64,000 bases of DNA from Acinetobacter sp. HY1485. GTDB taxonomy: Bacteria; Pseudomonadota; Gammaproteobacteria; Pseudomonadales; Moraxellaceae. Positions within the stretch are counted from its first letter, which is position 1, and each line of letters opens with the position of its first letter. Location of the stretch: assembly GCF_027568475.1 (NCBI RefSeq), contig NZ_JANKZG010000005.1:62001-126000 (forward strand), read 5' to 3'. This document shows positions 9,369 through 20,370 of the stretch, piece after piece. The notes under the pieces are model-generated. The model ran no database searches. It saw nothing but the letters and a program-made list of their open reading frames with translations, and had not been told where the DNA came from. A program made the translations under genes and the position numbers.

Positions 9369-9908
9369 ATGTCACTCATTATTGGAATTGATCCTGGTTC
9401 ACGTTTAACAGGTTACGGCATCATCGAAAGACAAGGTAACGAGTTACGTTTTGTTGATGCAGGTACAATTCGGACTGAAACGCAAGAAATGCCTGAACGT
9501 TTAAAACGTATTTTTGCAGGTGTCGAGCGCATTGTAAAATTTCACGAACCAACCGAAGCTGCCGTTGAGCAAGTTTTTATGGCACAAAACCCCGACTCTG
9601 CGCTTAAACTTGGGCAAGCGCGTGGTGCTGCCATTGCCGCTTTGGTTAATTTAGACTTACAAGTAGCCGAATACACCGCACGTCAAATTAAACAATCTGT
9701 TGTAGGTTACGGCGCTGCCGATAAGAAGCAAGTACAAATGATGGTAATGCAAATTTTAAAGCTTCAAATTTGCCCCCAAGAAGATGCAGCAGATGGTTTA
9801 GCAGCAGCCATTTGTCATGCCCACGCATCAGGTAGCATGAGCAAAATGGCTGTTTTAAATGCGTTAGGCGGTATGACGCGTGGACGTAGCCGTGTTAGAC
9901 GGCGTTAA
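9369..9908 (+). CDS. ruvC: Holliday junction endonuclease RuvC
   Basis: Dimeric nuclease that resolves Holliday junctions with RuvAB. The first catalytic aspartate is in [14 protein letters not shown] (D8), the acidic E is in AAVEQVFM, and the C-terminal acidic pair is in [16 protein letters not shown]. The 179-residue length is normal for Acinetobacter. It stands alone here, away from ruvAB. The 3' end overlaps the convergent nnr gene by 14 bases. Confidence 0.95.
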   Translation: MSLIIGIDPGSRLTGYGIIERQGNELRFVDAGTIRTETQEMPERLKRIFAGVERIVKFHEPTEAAVEQVFMAQNPDSALKLGQARGAAIAALVNLDLQVAEYTARQIKQSVVGYGAADKKQVQMMVMQILKLQICPQEDAADGLAAAICHAHASGSMSKMAVLNALGGMTRGRSRVRRR

Positions 9909-11346
9909 GAACTTTGTATATGGCTTCAGGCATTTGATATGCCTGTATGCCTTGTTGACCACTTTGTGCTAATAAATCACCTGCTTGAGCATGTAACGTT
10001 ACAATATCGTGTAAAGCAATATCAGTCTGACCTTTTAACCCCGAAATCATCCCTGCCAATACATCCCCCATGCCTGCCGTTGCCATACCCGCATTACCTG
10101 CCGTACATACCCAAAGCGCATCTTCTAAAACTAAACTGCCTGCCCCTTTAAGTACCCAACTGCCCCCATATTTTTGTTTAAGTTGATGGATCGCTTTATA
10201 ACGGTTTTGCTCAATTATTTGTACCGTACAATCAAGTAAGCGCGCTGCCTCACCTGAATGTGGCGTTAAATAATAATGTGTATTCAATTGCTGGTTACTA
10301 TTAGCTAAAAACCATAACGCATCAGCATCAAGGGTAATATGCAAATGTGGACAGCGTTTAAAGCTATGTAACCAAAAATCATAATAGTGCTCACCCCACT
10401 CATCTCGCCCAAGCCCCATTCCAAAACTGACCGTATCCACTTGATGTAGTAATTCTTCTACAGCTTCTTGGGTTAGCGTTTCAATATCTTGCACCATCAC
10501 ATTTGGCGAGCGCGCTAAAATGGCTTGGTGATGCTGTGCATGACACACCACAGTGACTTTACCTGCACCTGTTGCATAAGCAGCTTCTGCTGCCATCATC
10601 ACCGCACCACCCAATGAAGCATGTCCACCCACAATAAGCACATGCCCATTACTCCCTTTATGTGCAGTTTGCATACGTTGTGGTCGTCTCATTTGAGCGG
10701 GTGCAAGTTGTGCTTGAGGAATAAGTAGCTCATCTTCGGGAATAAGCACTGTCAGGTGTAATTTACCAATATAGTCTTTGGCTTGTCCTGTAAATAAACC
10801 TGTTTTATAAGCAATAGACGTTAATGTTAAATCAGCATGAATGGCACATGGCATCACTGCGCCTGTATTGGCATTTAAACCCGTAGGAATATCTAAGGCA
10901 ATTTTAAAACCTTTTTGCTGATTAAATTTTTCAACTAACTGTTGGGAGGTTTGATCAAGCGGACGATTTAGCCCTAATCCAAACAATGCATCTATATACA
11001 CATCATAATCACGTAGCACATCAAAATGATGATAGACACAAAGCGTTTTTTGAACATGACCTTGAATAGGTACTAAATGCGATGTTTCATGCAATGGGAC
11101 TGCATAAATATCAACATCATGCCCTTTTTGTTTTAAGTAAAGCGCGGTATAGTAGCCATCGCCTGCATTATTTCCTTTACCACACCATACCGCAATTTTT
11201 TGCTTATTTTCAAAAATTTGGTCATCTAAATAATTTGCAAAGCTCCACGCTACTTGTTTAATCAGCCCTTCCACATCGCCATGTTGCGAGACCCAACGTT
11301 GTTCCCATGCATGCATTTGGTCTGTGTCATATAAATACTGGGGCAT
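9895..11346 (-). CDS. nnr: Bifunctional NAD(P)H-hydrate epimerase / ADP-dependent dehydratase
   Basis: Repairs NADH and NADPH hydrates. The N-terminal YjeF_N epimerase domain (about residues 1-210) shows [13 protein letters not shown] and [11 protein letters not shown]. The C-terminal ribokinase-like dehydratase (about 220-483) shows [30 protein letters not shown] and the [15 protein letters not shown] nucleotide-binding motif. The two-domain fusion and the length of 483 match E. coli Nnr (YjeF). In enterobacteria this gene sits next to tsaE; here about 2.8 kb separates them. It overlaps ruvC tail to tail. Confidence 0.93.
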   Translation of the reverse strand: MPQYLYDTDQMHAWEQRWVSQHGDVEGLIKQVAWSFANYLDDQIFENKQKIAVWCGKGNNAGDGYYTALYLKQKGHDVDIYAVPLHETSHLVPIQGHVQKTLCVYHHFDVLRDYDVYIDALFGLGLNRPLDQTSQQLVEKFNQQKGFKIALDIPTGLNANTGAVMPCAIHADLTLTSIAYKTGLFTGQAKDYIGKLHLTVLIPEDELLIPQAQLAPAQMRRPQRMQTAHKGSNGHVLIVGGHASLGGAVMMAAEAAYATGAGKVTVVCHAQHHQAILARSPNVMVQDIETLTQEAVEELLHQVDTVSFGMGLGRDEWGEHYYDFWLHSFKRCPHLHITLDADALWFLANSNQQLNTHYYLTPHSGEAARLLDCTVQIIEQNRYKAIHQLKQKYGGSWVLKGAGSLVLEDALWVCTAGNAGMATAGMGDVLAGMISGLKGQTDIALHDIVTLHAQAGDLLAQSGQQGIQAYQMPEAIYKVLNAV

Positions 11347-11414
11347 TTTATTATCCTAATTCTTTTTAGATTCAAATCACCGTAACATTTTTTTGGAGTA
11401 TTTTGCCCTGTGGG

Positions 11415-11445
11415 TTTGTAAATTTTTCTGTATGATAACTACAAA
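11415..11445 (+). promoter_or_regulatory. Possible BirA (biotin repressor) operator upstream of bioB
   Basis: Inverted arms TTTGTA and TACAAA separated by 19 bases, 20 bases before the bioB start. The outer halves (TTGTAAAT ... AACTACAA) resemble the known BirA operator TTGTAAAC-N15-GTTTACAA imperfectly. A TATGAT box lies within the spacer, which would place the operator over the promoter. This is inferred from position and partial symmetry only. Confidence 0.35.
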
Positions 11446-11464
11446 ATGCAATACGGAAACGACA

Positions 11465-12454
11465 ATGACTGTTAGAAATGATTGGCGTCGCGAGGAAATC
11501 CAAGCGCTATATGATCAGCCTTTTTTAGATCTCGTCTTTGAAGCTCAACGCGTACACCGCACACACTTTCAAGCGAATACCATTCAAGTCAGCACACTGT
11601 TGTCGATCAAAACAGGGAAATGCCCTGAAGATTGCAAATACTGCTCACAATCTGCACGTTACGATTCTAAACTAGAAGCCGAAAAACGTATTGCAGTTGA
11701 AAAAGTTATTTCTGAAGCGAAAGAAGCAAAAGAATCAGGTTCATCTCGTTTTTGTATGGGTGCTGCATGGCGTAACCCCCACGAGCGTGATATGCCCTAT
11801 GTTTTAGAAATGGTAAAAGAAGTTAAAGCACTTGGTTTAGAAACGTGTATGACACTTGGTATGCTCAATGCCGATCAAGCTTCTCGTTTAAGTGATGCAG
11901 GTTTAGATTACTACAACCATAACCTTGATACCTCACGCGAATACTACGATAACATTATTACAACACGTACTTTTGATGATCGCTTAGACACACTTGACCA
12001 TGTGCGTAATGCAGGTATGAAAGTATGTAGTGGTGGTATTGTTGGGCTTGGCGAAGAACGTGGCGATCGTATTGGATTACTTCACGAACTTGCAACTTTA
12101 CCTATTCACCCTGAATCTGTGCCAATCAATATGCTTGTGCCTATTGAAGGTACACCGCTTGCAAATGTAGAAAAATTAGATGTAACTGAATGGATTCGTA
12201 CGATTGCCGTTGCACGTATTATCATGCCACATAGTTACATTCGTTTATCTGCAGGACGTGAAGCTTTGAGTGACTCTGACCAAGCACTGGCATTTATGGC
12301 AGGTGCAAACTCATTATTCTCAGGTGAAAAACTGCTAACTACGCCAAATGCAGGCGAAGGTAAAGACCGTGCTTTATTTAATAAACTCGGTTTAACCGCA
12401 GAAAAACCAAGACCAAGTGCAAAAGAATTATCTGTCGATGCAATGACAGCTTAA
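11465..12454 (+). CDS. bioB: Biotin synthase BioB
   Basis: Radical-SAM enzyme that inserts sulfur into dethiobiotin. The start is the ATG at 11465 ([12 protein letters not shown]), giving 329 residues; an in-frame upstream start at 11393 would add 24 atypical residues. The radical-SAM cluster motif CPEDCKYC is followed by SQSARY, and the second-cluster and substrate residues lie in [24 protein letters not shown] and [12 protein letters not shown] terminator follows directly. The other bio genes are not in the window, so bioB is unlinked here. Regulation by BirA is possible (see the preceding operator candidate). Confidence 0.95.
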   Translation: MTVRNDWRREEIQALYDQPFLDLVFEAQRVHRTHFQANTIQVSTLLSIKTGKCPEDCKYCSQSARYDSKLEAEKRIAVEKVISEAKEAKESGSSRFCMGAAWRNPHERDMPYVLEMVKEVKALGLETCMTLGMLNADQASRLSDAGLDYYNHNLDTSREYYDNIITTRTFDDRLDTLDHVRNAGMKVCSGGIVGLGEERGDRIGLLHELATLPIHPESVPINMLVPIEGTPLANVEKLDVTEWIRTIAVARIIMPHSYIRLSAGREALSDSDQALAFMAGANSLFSGEKLLTTPNAGEGKDRALFNKLGLTAEKPRPSAKELSVDAMTA

Positions 12455-12456
12455 AT

Positions 12457-12484
12457 AAAAGCCCTCATGTGAGGGCTTTTTTAT
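12457..12484 (+). terminator. Rho-independent terminator of bioB
   Basis: Eleven-base-pair stem AAAAGCCCTCA/TGAGGGCTTTT with a very short loop, followed by T residues. Confidence 0.8.
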
Positions 12485-12672
12485 GAAGTAACTAAAATAC
12501 CGTATTGTGCTGTTAAATACATATTTGGGCGGATCACATCAACGCCTGCTGCGTGATAAACTATTAACTCTTGTTGTTCTACATCAAATTGTAAGCGATC
12601 AAAACAATCTTGATGTTGCAGTAACCACGTTACCGTATCAATAATATTTTCTGTTGTGATATAGTTTTGCAT
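12481..12672 (-). CDS. Small hypothetical protein (63 residues)
   Basis: An open frame of 63 codons fills the gap between the bioB and gpx terminators. The product is soluble, mixed in composition, and has no motif I recognise (it begins MQNYITTENII and contains VDVIRPNMYL). It lacks a visible Shine-Dalgarno sequence, and its ATG lies immediately after the T-run of the gpx terminator. Expression would therefore need read-through or a promoter buried in that hairpin. Its codon use is not obviously unlike that of its neighbours. It may be a genuine conserved small protein or a chance frame. Confidence 0.4.
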   Translation of the reverse strand: MQNYITTENIIDTVTWLLQHQDCFDRLQFDVEQQELIVYHAAGVDVIRPNMYLTAQYGILVTS

Positions 12673-12674
12673 AA

Positions 12675-12704
12675 TAAAAAAAGACCATCTTAAAATAAGA
12701 TGGT
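12675..12704 (-). terminator. Rho-independent terminator of msrB-gpx
   Basis: Minus-strand stem ACCATCTTA/TAAGATGGT with a three-base loop, followed by a run of seven T residues. Confidence 0.8.
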
Positions 12705-12769
12705 TTTGGAAAATGAATTAACGCAAGCACTATAACACACTTTTCCTAAATGAAAACTATTTTCATTTG

Positions 12770-13255
12770 CTAAGCAGAAAGTGCTGTTTCAATTTCTGGA
12801 CTAAGCGCTTCAGGTTTTGTGGTTGGTGCAAAACGTGCCAATACTTTACCGTCTTTACCTACTAAAAATTTAGTAAAGTTCCATTTGATGGACTGAGATC
12901 CTAAAACACCCTTAGCTTCACGCGTTAAAAAACGAAAAACAGGATGCGCTTCAGGACCTTTGACATCTACTTTTGAAAACATTGGAAAACTTACGCCGTA
13001 GTTTTTCTGACAAAATGCACCAATTTCATTGTTATTTGCAGGATCTTGCCCACCAAACTGATTACATGGAAAACCCAAAACCTCAAAACCTTGCGCATGG
13101 TATTGCTGATATAAACGCTCTAAACCTGCAAATTGGGGAGTGAATCCACACTTACTTGCGGTATTTACAATCAGTAAAACTTTACCTTCATAGTCAGATA
13201 AAAACTTCTCTGTACCATCTAATAGATCTGCTTCGAGTTGATAAATTGTAGTCAT
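12770..13255 (-). CDS. gpx: Glutathione/thioredoxin peroxidase (GPx family)
   Basis: Thiol peroxidase of the glutathione peroxidase family that reduces hydroperoxides. The catalytic residues are visible: C36 in [12 protein letters not shown]70 in CNQFGGQ, and W125-N126 in [10 protein letters not shown]. The length is 161 residues, with no signal peptide. It is a cysteine, not selenocysteine, form; such bacterial enzymes often use thioredoxin. Its ATG overlaps the msrB stop by four bases (ATGA), so the two oxidative-damage genes are translationally coupled. Confidence 0.92.
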   Translation of the reverse strand: MTTIYQLEADLLDGTEKFLSDYEGKVLLIVNTASKCGFTPQFAGLERLYQQYHAQGFEVLGFPCNQFGGQDPANNNEIGAFCQKNYGVSFPMFSKVDVKGPEAHPVFRFLTREAKGVLGSQSIKWNFTKFLVGKDGKVLARFAPTTKPEALSPEIETALSA

Positions 13256-13671
13256 GGATAATTTTCCTCATCTTGTTGTTCTGATGTTTTTAGATTAAGT
13301 GAAGCAGAATTTACACAGTAACGTAACCCTGTTGGCTGTGGTCCATCATCAAAAACATGCCCTAAATGCGCACCACAATGATGGCAAATAATTTCTGTAC
13401 GGCTCATACCGTGGCTTAGATCATCATGTTCTTCTATGACAGTATGATTAACAGGCTGATAAAAACTTGGCCAACCACAACCGCTATCGTATTTTGTTTG
13501 TGAGGTAAACAACGGTTCACCACAACAACGGCAAACATATGTTCCTTCTTTTTTTGTATTCCAATATTTACCTGTAAACGGTGCTTCTGTGCCTTTTTGA
13601 CGGGTTACTCGGTATTCTTCAGGCGAAAGTTCGCGTTGCCATTCCCGTTCTGTTTTATTGACTTTTCCCAT
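13252..13671 (-). CDS. msrB: Peptide methionine-(R)-sulfoxide reductase MsrB
   Basis: Reduces the R-epimer of methionine sulfoxide in proteins. Zinc ligands appear as CRCCGEPLF and [10 protein letters not shown], and the catalytic cysteine lies in RYCVNSASL. The start at 13671 is supported by a near-perfect AAGGAG seven bases upstream and gives 139 residues; a further in-frame start at 13707 is less likely. It is followed by gpx with a four-base overlap. Both genes act on peroxide damage, which supports a shared transcript. Confidence 0.93.
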   Translation of the reverse strand: MGKVNKTEREWQRELSPEEYRVTRQKGTEAPFTGKYWNTKKEGTYVCRCCGEPLFTSQTKYDSGCGWPSFYQPVNHTVIEEHDDLSHGMSRTEIICHHCGAHLGHVFDDGPQPTGLRYCVNSASLNLKTSEQQDEENYP

Positions 13672-13817
13672 GATCAACTCCTTTGCATCTATAATATTCG
13701 ATGTCATGCTTAATCATCTTTATATTTACGCTAGAGCAGAATAAAATGCTAGCGAAATTTGAGATAGATCGTACTACAATCTATTTTTCCTTAACATACA
13801 TATAATTGGACAACATT

Positions 13818-15050
13818 ATGTCGGTTTTCGGTAACACACCACGCGAAATAAAAAAGTCATCTAAACTTGAGCATGTATGCTATGACATTCGTGGACCAGT
13901 GTTACGCGCCGCCAATGAAATGGAGGAACAGGGACACAAAATCATTAAATTGAACATTGGCAACCCTGCTCCTTTTGGTTTTGAAGCGCCACAAGAAATT
14001 ATTAACGATGTTGCATTGAACCTTCCAAATGCAATTGGCTATTCAGACTCTAAAGGTATCTTTCAAGCCCGTAAGGCAATTTGCCAATATTACCAACAAA
14101 AAGGTATTTTAGACCTTAATGTTAAAGATGTGTATGTGGGTAACGGCGTATCTGAACTCATTGTGATGGCAATGCAAGGTTTACTCAATGATGGCGACGA
14201 AATGCTTGTACCGATGCCTGATTATCCACTTTGGACAGCGGCAACCAATCTTGCAGGTGGTACAGCCATTCATTACAAATGTGATGAGGAAAATCACTGG
14301 TATCCTGATATCGCTGATATGGAAGCCAAAATTACGCCAAATACACGCGGTATTGTGGTGATTAATCCCAATAATCCAACAGGATCAGTTTATCCACGCC
14401 ATGTACTTGAGCAAATTGTAAAACTCGCTAAAAAACACGATCTTATTTTATTTGCTGACGAAATTTACGACAAAATTATTTACGATGGGATTGAACACGT
14501 CAGCCTTGCCTCATTAGCAGGTTCACAGTTATGTATCTCGTTTAATGGCTTATCAAAAGCGTATCGTATTGCAGGCTACCGTGCAGGATGGATGGTCATC
14601 ACAGGTGATAAATCACATGCAGGTGACTTTATTGAAGGCTTAGATATGTTGGCATCAATGCGTTTATGTGCCAACGTACAAGCACAATTTGCCATTCAAA
14701 CAGCACTTGGCGGTTATCAATCTATTTACGACTTAACTCGTCCGGGTGGACGCTTATACGAACAACGCAATATTGCATGGGAAATGCTCAATGAAATTCC
14801 GGGCGTAAGCTGTGTCAAACCAGAAGGTGCAATGTACTGCTTCCCTAAACTTGATCCAAACATTTATCCAATTCAAGATGATGAAAAATTGATGCTCGAT
14901 CTGTTACGTGCAGAAAAAGTGCTTCTTGTTCAAGGTACAGGGTTCAATTGGCCAACACCCGACCATTTCCGTGTGGTGTTCTTACCCGCAGAAAATGAGC
15001 TTAAAGAAGCCATCTCACGTATTGGACGCTATTTAGCCACACGCCGATAA
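13818..15050 (+). CDS. alaA: Alanine-type aminotransferase (AlaA family)
   Basis: PLP-dependent class I/II aminotransferase, closest in appearance to AlaA (YfbQ), which interconverts alanine/2-oxoglutarate and pyruvate/glutamate. Diagnostic blocks are LNIGNPAPFGF near residue 45, NPNNPTGSVYP near 188, and the PLP lysine in SFNGLSKAYRIAGYRAGW near 240; the C-terminal arginine lies in HFRVVFLP. The start at 13818 (MSVFGNTPREIKKS) gives 410 residues. It is monocistronic: a terminator follows and dnaE has its own leader. Substrate preference is inferred from similarity only. Confidence 0.88.
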   Translation: MSVFGNTPREIKKSSKLEHVCYDIRGPVLRAANEMEEQGHKIIKLNIGNPAPFGFEAPQEIINDVALNLPNAIGYSDSKGIFQARKAICQYYQQKGILDLNVKDVYVGNGVSELIVMAMQGLLNDGDEMLVPMPDYPLWTAATNLAGGTAIHYKCDEENHWYPDIADMEAKITPNTRGIVVINPNNPTGSVYPRHVLEQIVKLAKKHDLILFADEIYDKIIYDGIEHVSLASLAGSQLCISFNGLSKAYRIAGYRAGWMVITGDKSHAGDFIEGLDMLASMRLCANVQAQFAIQTALGGYQSIYDLTRPGGRLYEQRNIAWEMLNEIPGVSCVKPEGAMYCFPKLDPNIYPIQDDEKLMLDLLRAEKVLLVQGTGFNWPTPDHFRVVFLPAENELKEAISRIGRYLATRR

Positions 15051-15055
15051 ATTTG

Positions 15056-15084
15056 AATGCCAACCTCGTGTTGGCATTTTTTTT
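15056..15084 (+). terminator. Rho-independent terminator of the AlaA-family gene
   Basis: Nine-base-pair stem AATGCCAAC/GTTGGCATT, five-base loop, and a run of T residues. Confidence 0.85.
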
Positions 15085-15144
15085 ATGCGCTCATCTTTTT
15101 AAGAGCATGCTAAAATACGTATTCGTTTGGGAAAGGAAAACTTT

Positions 15145-18100
15145 ATGCAGCAATTTGTTCATCTTGGTATACATACAGAATTTTCGATTACAGAATCAAT
15201 TGTACGCATACCTGAGCTTATGAAAGCTGCTGTAAAGCATAATATTCCCGCTTTAGGCATGACAGATTTATCTAATATTCATGCGGCAGTTAAATTTTAT
15301 CGATCTTGTTTAAGTAAGGGCATTAAACCTTTACTAGGGGCAACAGTTCGCCTAAACGACGAAAAGCATCGTGTTCAAATGCTAGCGATGAGTAATAAAG
15401 GTTGGCGTAACCTGACCGAAATTGTATCGCGTGGCTTTATTGAAGGACAACAACTTGATATTCCATGTATCCACAAAGATTGGATTTTAGAGCAAAACCA
15501 AGACATTATTTTAATGTTAGGCTTACATAGCGATGTAGGACAAATGCTATGCTCTTCTAACCCACAAAAAGCCGAACCTTTATTTGAAGCATGGCATCAA
15601 AAATTTGGTAACCGTGTTTATTTAAGCCTCACACGCACAGGACGCCCAAACGAAGAAAACTTTATTGCCGAAGCAGTCAAACTTGCATCTAAATACAATG
15701 TCGGTGTGGTGGCAAATAATGATGTGCATTTTATTCATTCAGAAGATTTTGATGCCCACGAAGCACGCGTGTGTATTGCCGATGGTTATGTTTTAGCAGA
15801 TCAACGTCGTCCACGCACATACAGCGATCAGCAGTATTTTAAAACCACCCAAGAAATGACGGCACTATTTTCCGATATTCCAAGTGCCATTGAAAATACT
15901 GTTCATATTGCCAAACGCTGTAACGTTACATTGCGTTTAGGCGAATACTTTTTACCTGACTACCCAATTCCTGATGGTTTTACCATTGATACTTACTTCG
16001 CTCATTTATCAAAAGAAGGCTTAGAAGAACGGTTAAATCTGCTATATCCGCCTGAGCAACGTGGGGATGATTGGGCAGAAATTCGTAAACCTTATGACGA
16101 ACGTATTGAGTACGAAATCAATATTATTTTAGGCATGGGGTTTCCAGGCTATTTTTTAATTGTCATGGACTTTATTAATTGGGCAAAAAATAATGAAGTA
16201 CCTGTAGGACCCGGGCGTGGTTCCGGTGCAGGCTCACTCGTTGCTTATAGTTTAAAAATTACCGATTTAGACCCATTACGTTATGACCTACTCTTTGAAC
16301 GGTTCTTAAACCCAGAACGTGTGTCCATGCCCGACTTTGACGTCGATTTTTGTATTGCAGGTCGTGACCGTGTGATTGACTATGTGTCACGTCATTATGG
16401 ACGTGAAGCGGTGTCCCAAATTGCAACCTTTGGTACCATGGCAGCAAAAGGTGCAATTCGAGATGTTGCACGTGTACTTGGTAAATCGTATGGTTTAGCA
16501 GACCGTATTTCTAAAATGGTGCCGACTAAACCACTTGGCGTAGATTTAGCCACCGCCATTGATATGGAACCACAACTTAAAGATATTGTGACCAATCCAT
16601 CTAACCCAGATAACGACGATGCGAGCGAAATTTGGGAAATGGCACTTAAATTAGAAGGTATTACCCGTAATACAGGTAAACATGCAGGTGGTGTGGTGAT
16701 TGCACCGGGTAAAATTACCGATTTTTCTGCTATTTTGTGCGATGCAGATGGCACAAACCGTGTTGCGCAATACGATAAAGACGATGTTGAATCTGCAGGT
16801 TTAGTTAAATTTGACTTTTTAGGCTTACGTAACTTAACCGTTATTGAAGATGCCGTTAAAAATATTAATGCAAACTTATCAGAAAAAGAACAAATTTTAA
16901 TTTCGCATGTCCCTTTAGACGATGCAAAAGCCTATAAAATCTTTGCTGATGCCAATACAACAGCGGTCTTTCAGTTTGAATCCGTTGGTATGAAACGCAT
17001 GCTGAAAGAAGCACGCCCAAGCAAATTTGAAGAAATTATTGCCTTTGTATCGCTTTATCGCCCCGGTCCAATGGATCTAATCCCTGACTTTATTCACCGT
17101 ATGCATGGGGGAGATTTTGAGTACTTACACCCTTTATTAGAAGGTGTACTTGAACCTACTTACGGTATTATGGTGTATCAAGAACAGGTGATGCAGGCGG
17201 CACAGCTATGTGCAGGATACACGCTTGGCGGTGCAGATTTACTACGCCGTGCGATGGGTAAGAAAAAACCCGAAGAAATGGTAAAACAACGCCAGATCTT
17301 TATTGAAGGTGCTGCAAAAAAAGACATTGATGAAGCCACAGCCAACCATATTTTTGACTTTATGGAAAAGTTTGCAGGCTATGGTTTTAACAAATCGCAT
17401 GCTGCTGCTTATGCCCTTGTGGCGTACCACACCGCATGGTTAAAAGCACATTACCCTGCTGAATTTTTAGCTGCGGTCATGTCTTCAGAAATGACCGATA
17501 CCGATAGCGTGGTCTTTTTAATTGATGACTGCCGTAATAACGGACTTACCGTCATGCCACCATCGGTCAATATGTCGACTTATCGTTTCCATGCAAGCGA
17601 TGAGAAAACCGTGGTTTATGGTTTAGGTGCGCTCAAAGGCGTAGGTGAGCAAGCTATGCAATCGGTGATTGATGCACGCCAAAAAGAGGGTGATTTTGTT
17701 GATTTATTTGATTTTTGCCATCGTATTGATCTTAAAAAAATTAATAAACGTACATTAGAAGCCTTGGTTCGTGGTGGTGCATTAGATTGTTTAGGTATGG
17801 AACGTGCCACACTGATGGCACAACTGCCTGAAGCGGTACAAGCTGCCGAGCAAGCCCGTCAAAACCGCGAAACAGGGATTATGGACTTGTTTGGCGAAGT
17901 GGCTGAGGTGCAACGTAAGCCCATCAAACCTGTTAAACCGTGGTCTGATGAAGTACGTCTTAAAGGTGAAAAAGATACCTTAGGACTATACCTTACAGGT
18001 CATCCTATCAATACATATAAGTCTGAATTAAAGCACTTTGTTAAATGTAAACTTAATGAATTAAGCCCAACGCGTCGTGGTCAAACCGTCATTTTTTCAG

Positions 18101-18696
18101 GTTTAGTATTGGATGTGGCTAACTTCCCTAACCGTGTACTCATTACTTTAGATGATGGTACAGCGCGTTTTGAAGTAAGCTGTAACCACGAGCGTTTTCA
18201 ACGTTTCAAAGAAATCGTACAAATTGATGAAATTATTGTAATGGAAGGTGAAGTATACGAACGTGAGGGCTTTGACCGACCAATGGGACGTTTAAGCAAA
18301 GCATTTAGTTTAAATGAAATTCGACAAAAACGTGCACAAAATATTCAAATTAAGCTGACTGAAACGCAACTGACCTCCGAACTTATTAAAGACCTTCCTG
18401 CACTATTACAGCCATTTAAAGATGTTGATATGTGCCAACATATTCCATTGATTTTAAAGCTTGATTTTAGTTTTGCAGCATCTGAGATGCACTTGTGTCA
18501 AAGTTGGTGTGTTGCCCCACTAAATGAGCTACTTGCCAAACTCCGTGACTATTTTGGTAAGGAGAATGTAATGGTTGAATATCAAGTTAAATCTAAAGCT
18601 GCAAAAATTGTTGCTCCTACTCCTCCCCCTGTGTCTAACATGAGTATGGACGAAGCTATGGATCAATATGAAGCAGAAGTCAGTCAATATTCATAA
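15145..18696 (+). CDS. dnaE: DNA polymerase III alpha subunit DnaE
   Basis: Catalytic subunit of the replicative polymerase. The start at 15145 is preceded by AAGGAAAA and gives 1183 residues. An N-terminal PHP domain (beginning FVHLGIHTEFS, about residues 1-270) precedes the polymerase core with VGPGRGSGAGSLVAY near residue 355 and the catalytic aspartates in MPDFDVDFC near residue 397. Helix-hairpin-helix and OB-fold regions follow (TVIFSGLVLDV, about 985). The gene overlaps trmJ by one base (TAATG), so the downstream trmJ-cysE pair may be co-transcribed. Confidence 0.96.
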   Translation: MQQFVHLGIHTEFSITESIVRIPELMKAAVKHNIPALGMTDLSNIHAAVKFYRSCLSKGIKPLLGATVRLNDEKHRVQMLAMSNKGWRNLTEIVSRGFIEGQQLDIPCIHKDWILEQNQDIILMLGLHSDVGQMLCSSNPQKAEPLFEAWHQKFGNRVYLSLTRTGRPNEENFIAEAVKLASKYNVGVVANNDVHFIHSEDFDAHEARVCIADGYVLADQRRPRTYSDQQYFKTTQEMTALFSDIPSAIENTVHIAKRCNVTLRLGEYFLPDYPIPDGFTIDTYFAHLSKEGLEERLNLLYPPEQRGDDWAEIRKPYDERIEYEINIILGMGFPGYFLIVMDFINWAKNNEVPVGPGRGSGAGSLVAYSLKITDLDPLRYDLLFERFLNPERVSMPDFDVDFCIAGRDRVIDYVSRHYGREAVSQIATFGTMAAKGAIRDVARVLGKSYGLADRISKMVPTKPLGVDLATAIDMEPQLKDIVTNPSNPDNDDASEIWEMALKLEGITRNTGKHAGGVVIAPGKITDFSAILCDADGTNRVAQYDKDDVESAGLVKFDFLGLRNLTVIEDAVKNINANLSEKEQILISHVPLDDAKAYKIFADANTTAVFQFESVGMKRMLKEARPSKFEEIIAFVSLYRPGPMDLIPDFIHRMHGGDFEYLHPLLEGVLEPTYGIMVYQEQVMQAAQLCAGYTLGGADLLRRAMGKKKPEEMVKQRQIFIEGAAKKDIDEATANHIFDFMEKFAGYGFNKSHAAAYALVAYHTAWLKAHYPAEFLAAVMSSEMTDTDSVVFLIDDCRNNGLTVMPPSVNMSTYRFHASDEKTVVYGLGALKGVGEQAMQSVIDARQKEGDFVDLFDFCHRIDLKKINKRTLEALVRGGALDCLGMERATLMAQLPEAVQAAEQARQNRETGIMDLFGEVAEVQRKPIKPVKPWSDEVRLKGEKDTLGLYLTGHPINTYKSELKHFVKCKLNELSPTRRGQTVIFSGLVLDVANFPNRVLITLDDGTARFEVSCNHERFQRFKEIVQIDEIIVMEGEVYEREGFDRPMGRLSKAFSLNEIRQKRAQNIQIKLTETQLTSELIKDLPALLQPFKDVDMCQHIPLILKLDFSFAASEMHLCQSWCVAPLNELLAKLRDYFGKENVMVEYQVKSKAAKIVAPTPPPVSNMSMDEAMDQYEAEVSQYS

Positions 18697-19508
18697 TGAT
18701 GGAAAAGAAAATGAAATCAGTTCAACAGACGCTTAATCATGTTCGTATTGTCATGGTCAATACAACGCTTCCTGCAAATATTGGAAGTGCTTTGCGTGCT
18801 ATGAAAACGATGGGACTATCTAAACTTATTCTTGTTGCACCTAAAACTTATCCACATCCTGATATTGACGCACTTGCAGCAGGTGCAACAGATTTAATCG
18901 AACAAATTCAAATTGTAGACACACTAGAGCAAGCCATTCAAGATTGCCATATTGTGTTTGGTACAAGTGCCCGTAGCCGTACCGTACCTTGGCCAATTCT
19001 TGATGCACGTCCTGCTTGTGAACTTGCGGTTGAGAAAATTAACCAAGAACAAGAAATTGCAATTGTGTTTGGTCGTGAAGATCGTGGCTTAACCAATGAA
19101 GAGCTTGCTTTAGCAAACTATCATTTAACTATTCCTGTTAATCCTGATTATGGGGTGTTAAATGTTGCGCAAGCAATTCAAGTGATTAGTTATGAGCTTC
19201 GTATGGCTGCTAGTGTAGAAGAAAGCCCAGCAGAAGCCGCGAAAATGCCTGTGTATCATACTCAAAAAATGCAATGGGATGAGCCACTTGTCACACATGA
19301 GCAAATGGAACAATTTTATCCACATATGGAAAAAATGCTCGAAAAAATCGAATTTCTAGATCCAAATAATAAACGATTACTTCCAATGCGTTTACGCCGT
19401 TTGTTTGGGCGTATTCAGCTTGACCGTATGGAATATAATTTATTACGCGGTGTCTTTAGCCGTGTAGAAGCATTAACCGAACGAGATAAAAAGAATGAAG
19501 ATGCTTAA
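18696..19508 (+). CDS. trmJ: tRNA (cytidine/uridine-2'-O-)-methyltransferase TrmJ
   Basis: SPOUT-family enzyme that 2'-O-methylates position 32 of several tRNAs. The SpoU signature blocks are visible: [18 protein letters not shown] near residue 24, [12 protein letters not shown] near 126, and [17 protein letters not shown] near 147, the trefoil-knot SAM site. The C-terminal extension of about 100 residues distinguishes TrmJ from shorter TrmL. The start overlaps the dnaE stop by one base, and the end overlaps the cysE start by 14 bases, so the three genes look translationally coupled. Confidence 0.92.
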   Translation: MMEKKMKSVQQTLNHVRIVMVNTTLPANIGSALRAMKTMGLSKLILVAPKTYPHPDIDALAAGATDLIEQIQIVDTLEQAIQDCHIVFGTSARSRTVPWPILDARPACELAVEKINQEQEIAIVFGREDRGLTNEELALANYHLTIPVNPDYGVLNVAQAIQVISYELRMAASVEESPAEAAKMPVYHTQKMQWDEPLVTHEQMEQFYPHMEKMLEKIEFLDPNNKRLLPMRLRRLFGRIQLDRMEYNLLRGVFSRVEALTERDKKNEDA

Positions 19509-20292
19509 ACAACTAAAAGAAGATGTACAAGCGGTTTTTGCCAGAGACCCTTCAGCACGTAATACATTAGAAGTCTTAACCACTTATCCCGGTGTACATG
19601 CCATTGCAATGCACCGTGTCGCACATCATCTGTGGGAAAAAGACTGCAAAACAACAGCTCGCTTACTTTCTTCTTTTAGCCGTTTTGCAACAGGTATTGA
19701 GATTCACCCCGGTGCTAAAATAGGTCAACGTTTTTTTATTGACCATGGTATGGGGGTTGTGATTGGTGAAACAGCTGAAATCGGCAATGATGTTACGTTA
19801 TACCATGGTGTTACCTTAGGTGGTACAACGTGGCAAAAAGGTAAACGACATCCCACTTTAGAAGATGGGGTCATTGTAGGTGCAGGGGCTAAAATTTTAG
19901 GTCCTTTCACTGTTGGTAAGAATGCAAAAGTGGGCTCTAATACCGTTGTCACGAAAGCTGTACCAAGTAGTGTTACAGCTGTAGGCTCACCTGCTCGCTA
20001 TATCTACAAAGAACATAAAGAACAAGAACAAAAACGCCGTAATTATGCACAAAATATTGGCTTTCAAGCCTATGCAGCTTCTCAAGATATCTCTGACCCT
20101 ATTTTAGAAGGAATGAAAGTTTTATTAGATCGTCTAGAACATACTGAAAAACGCATGAATACCTTGTGTCAGCGTTTATCTTTACTTGATCCAACATTTA
20201 ATCAAAAACAAAACCAGCAACCCTACACAAATGAAGAACTGAAAGTTTTAGCAGAAATGCGTCGCGAATGTGAGTCACAAACAAAAACCTAA
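19495..20292 (+). CDS. cysE: Serine O-acetyltransferase
   Basis: Makes O-acetylserine from serine and acetyl-CoA for cysteine synthesis. An N-terminal helical region ([19 protein letters not shown]) leads to left-handed beta-helix hexapeptide repeats ([33 protein letters not shown]) with the catalytic His in FIDHGMG. The 265-residue length and short N-terminus fit the EpsC/short CysE type. The C-terminal 60 residues are a polar, possibly coiled extension. The ATG at 19495 or at 19501 could be used, both inside the end of trmJ. Confidence 0.92.
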   Translation: MKMLKQLKEDVQAVFARDPSARNTLEVLTTYPGVHAIAMHRVAHHLWEKDCKTTARLLSSFSRFATGIEIHPGAKIGQRFFIDHGMGVVIGETAEIGNDVTLYHGVTLGGTTWQKGKRHPTLEDGVIVGAGAKILGPFTVGKNAKVGSNTVVTKAVPSSVTAVGSPARYIYKEHKEQEQKRRNYAQNIGFQAYAASQDISDPILEGMKVLLDRLEHTEKRMNTLCQRLSLLDPTFNQKQNQQPYTNEELKVLAEMRRECESQTKT

Positions 20293-20370
20293 TTTTGTTA
20301 CATGCTTTACATTGCATCACAGAATTGTTTTTCATAGACTGCTTGATATTCAACAACAATATTGGAAAAA

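Noticed and set aside
16259-16754. Long antisense frames within dnaE
   Set aside because: Shadows of a strongly coding plus-strand gene; products lack any domain.
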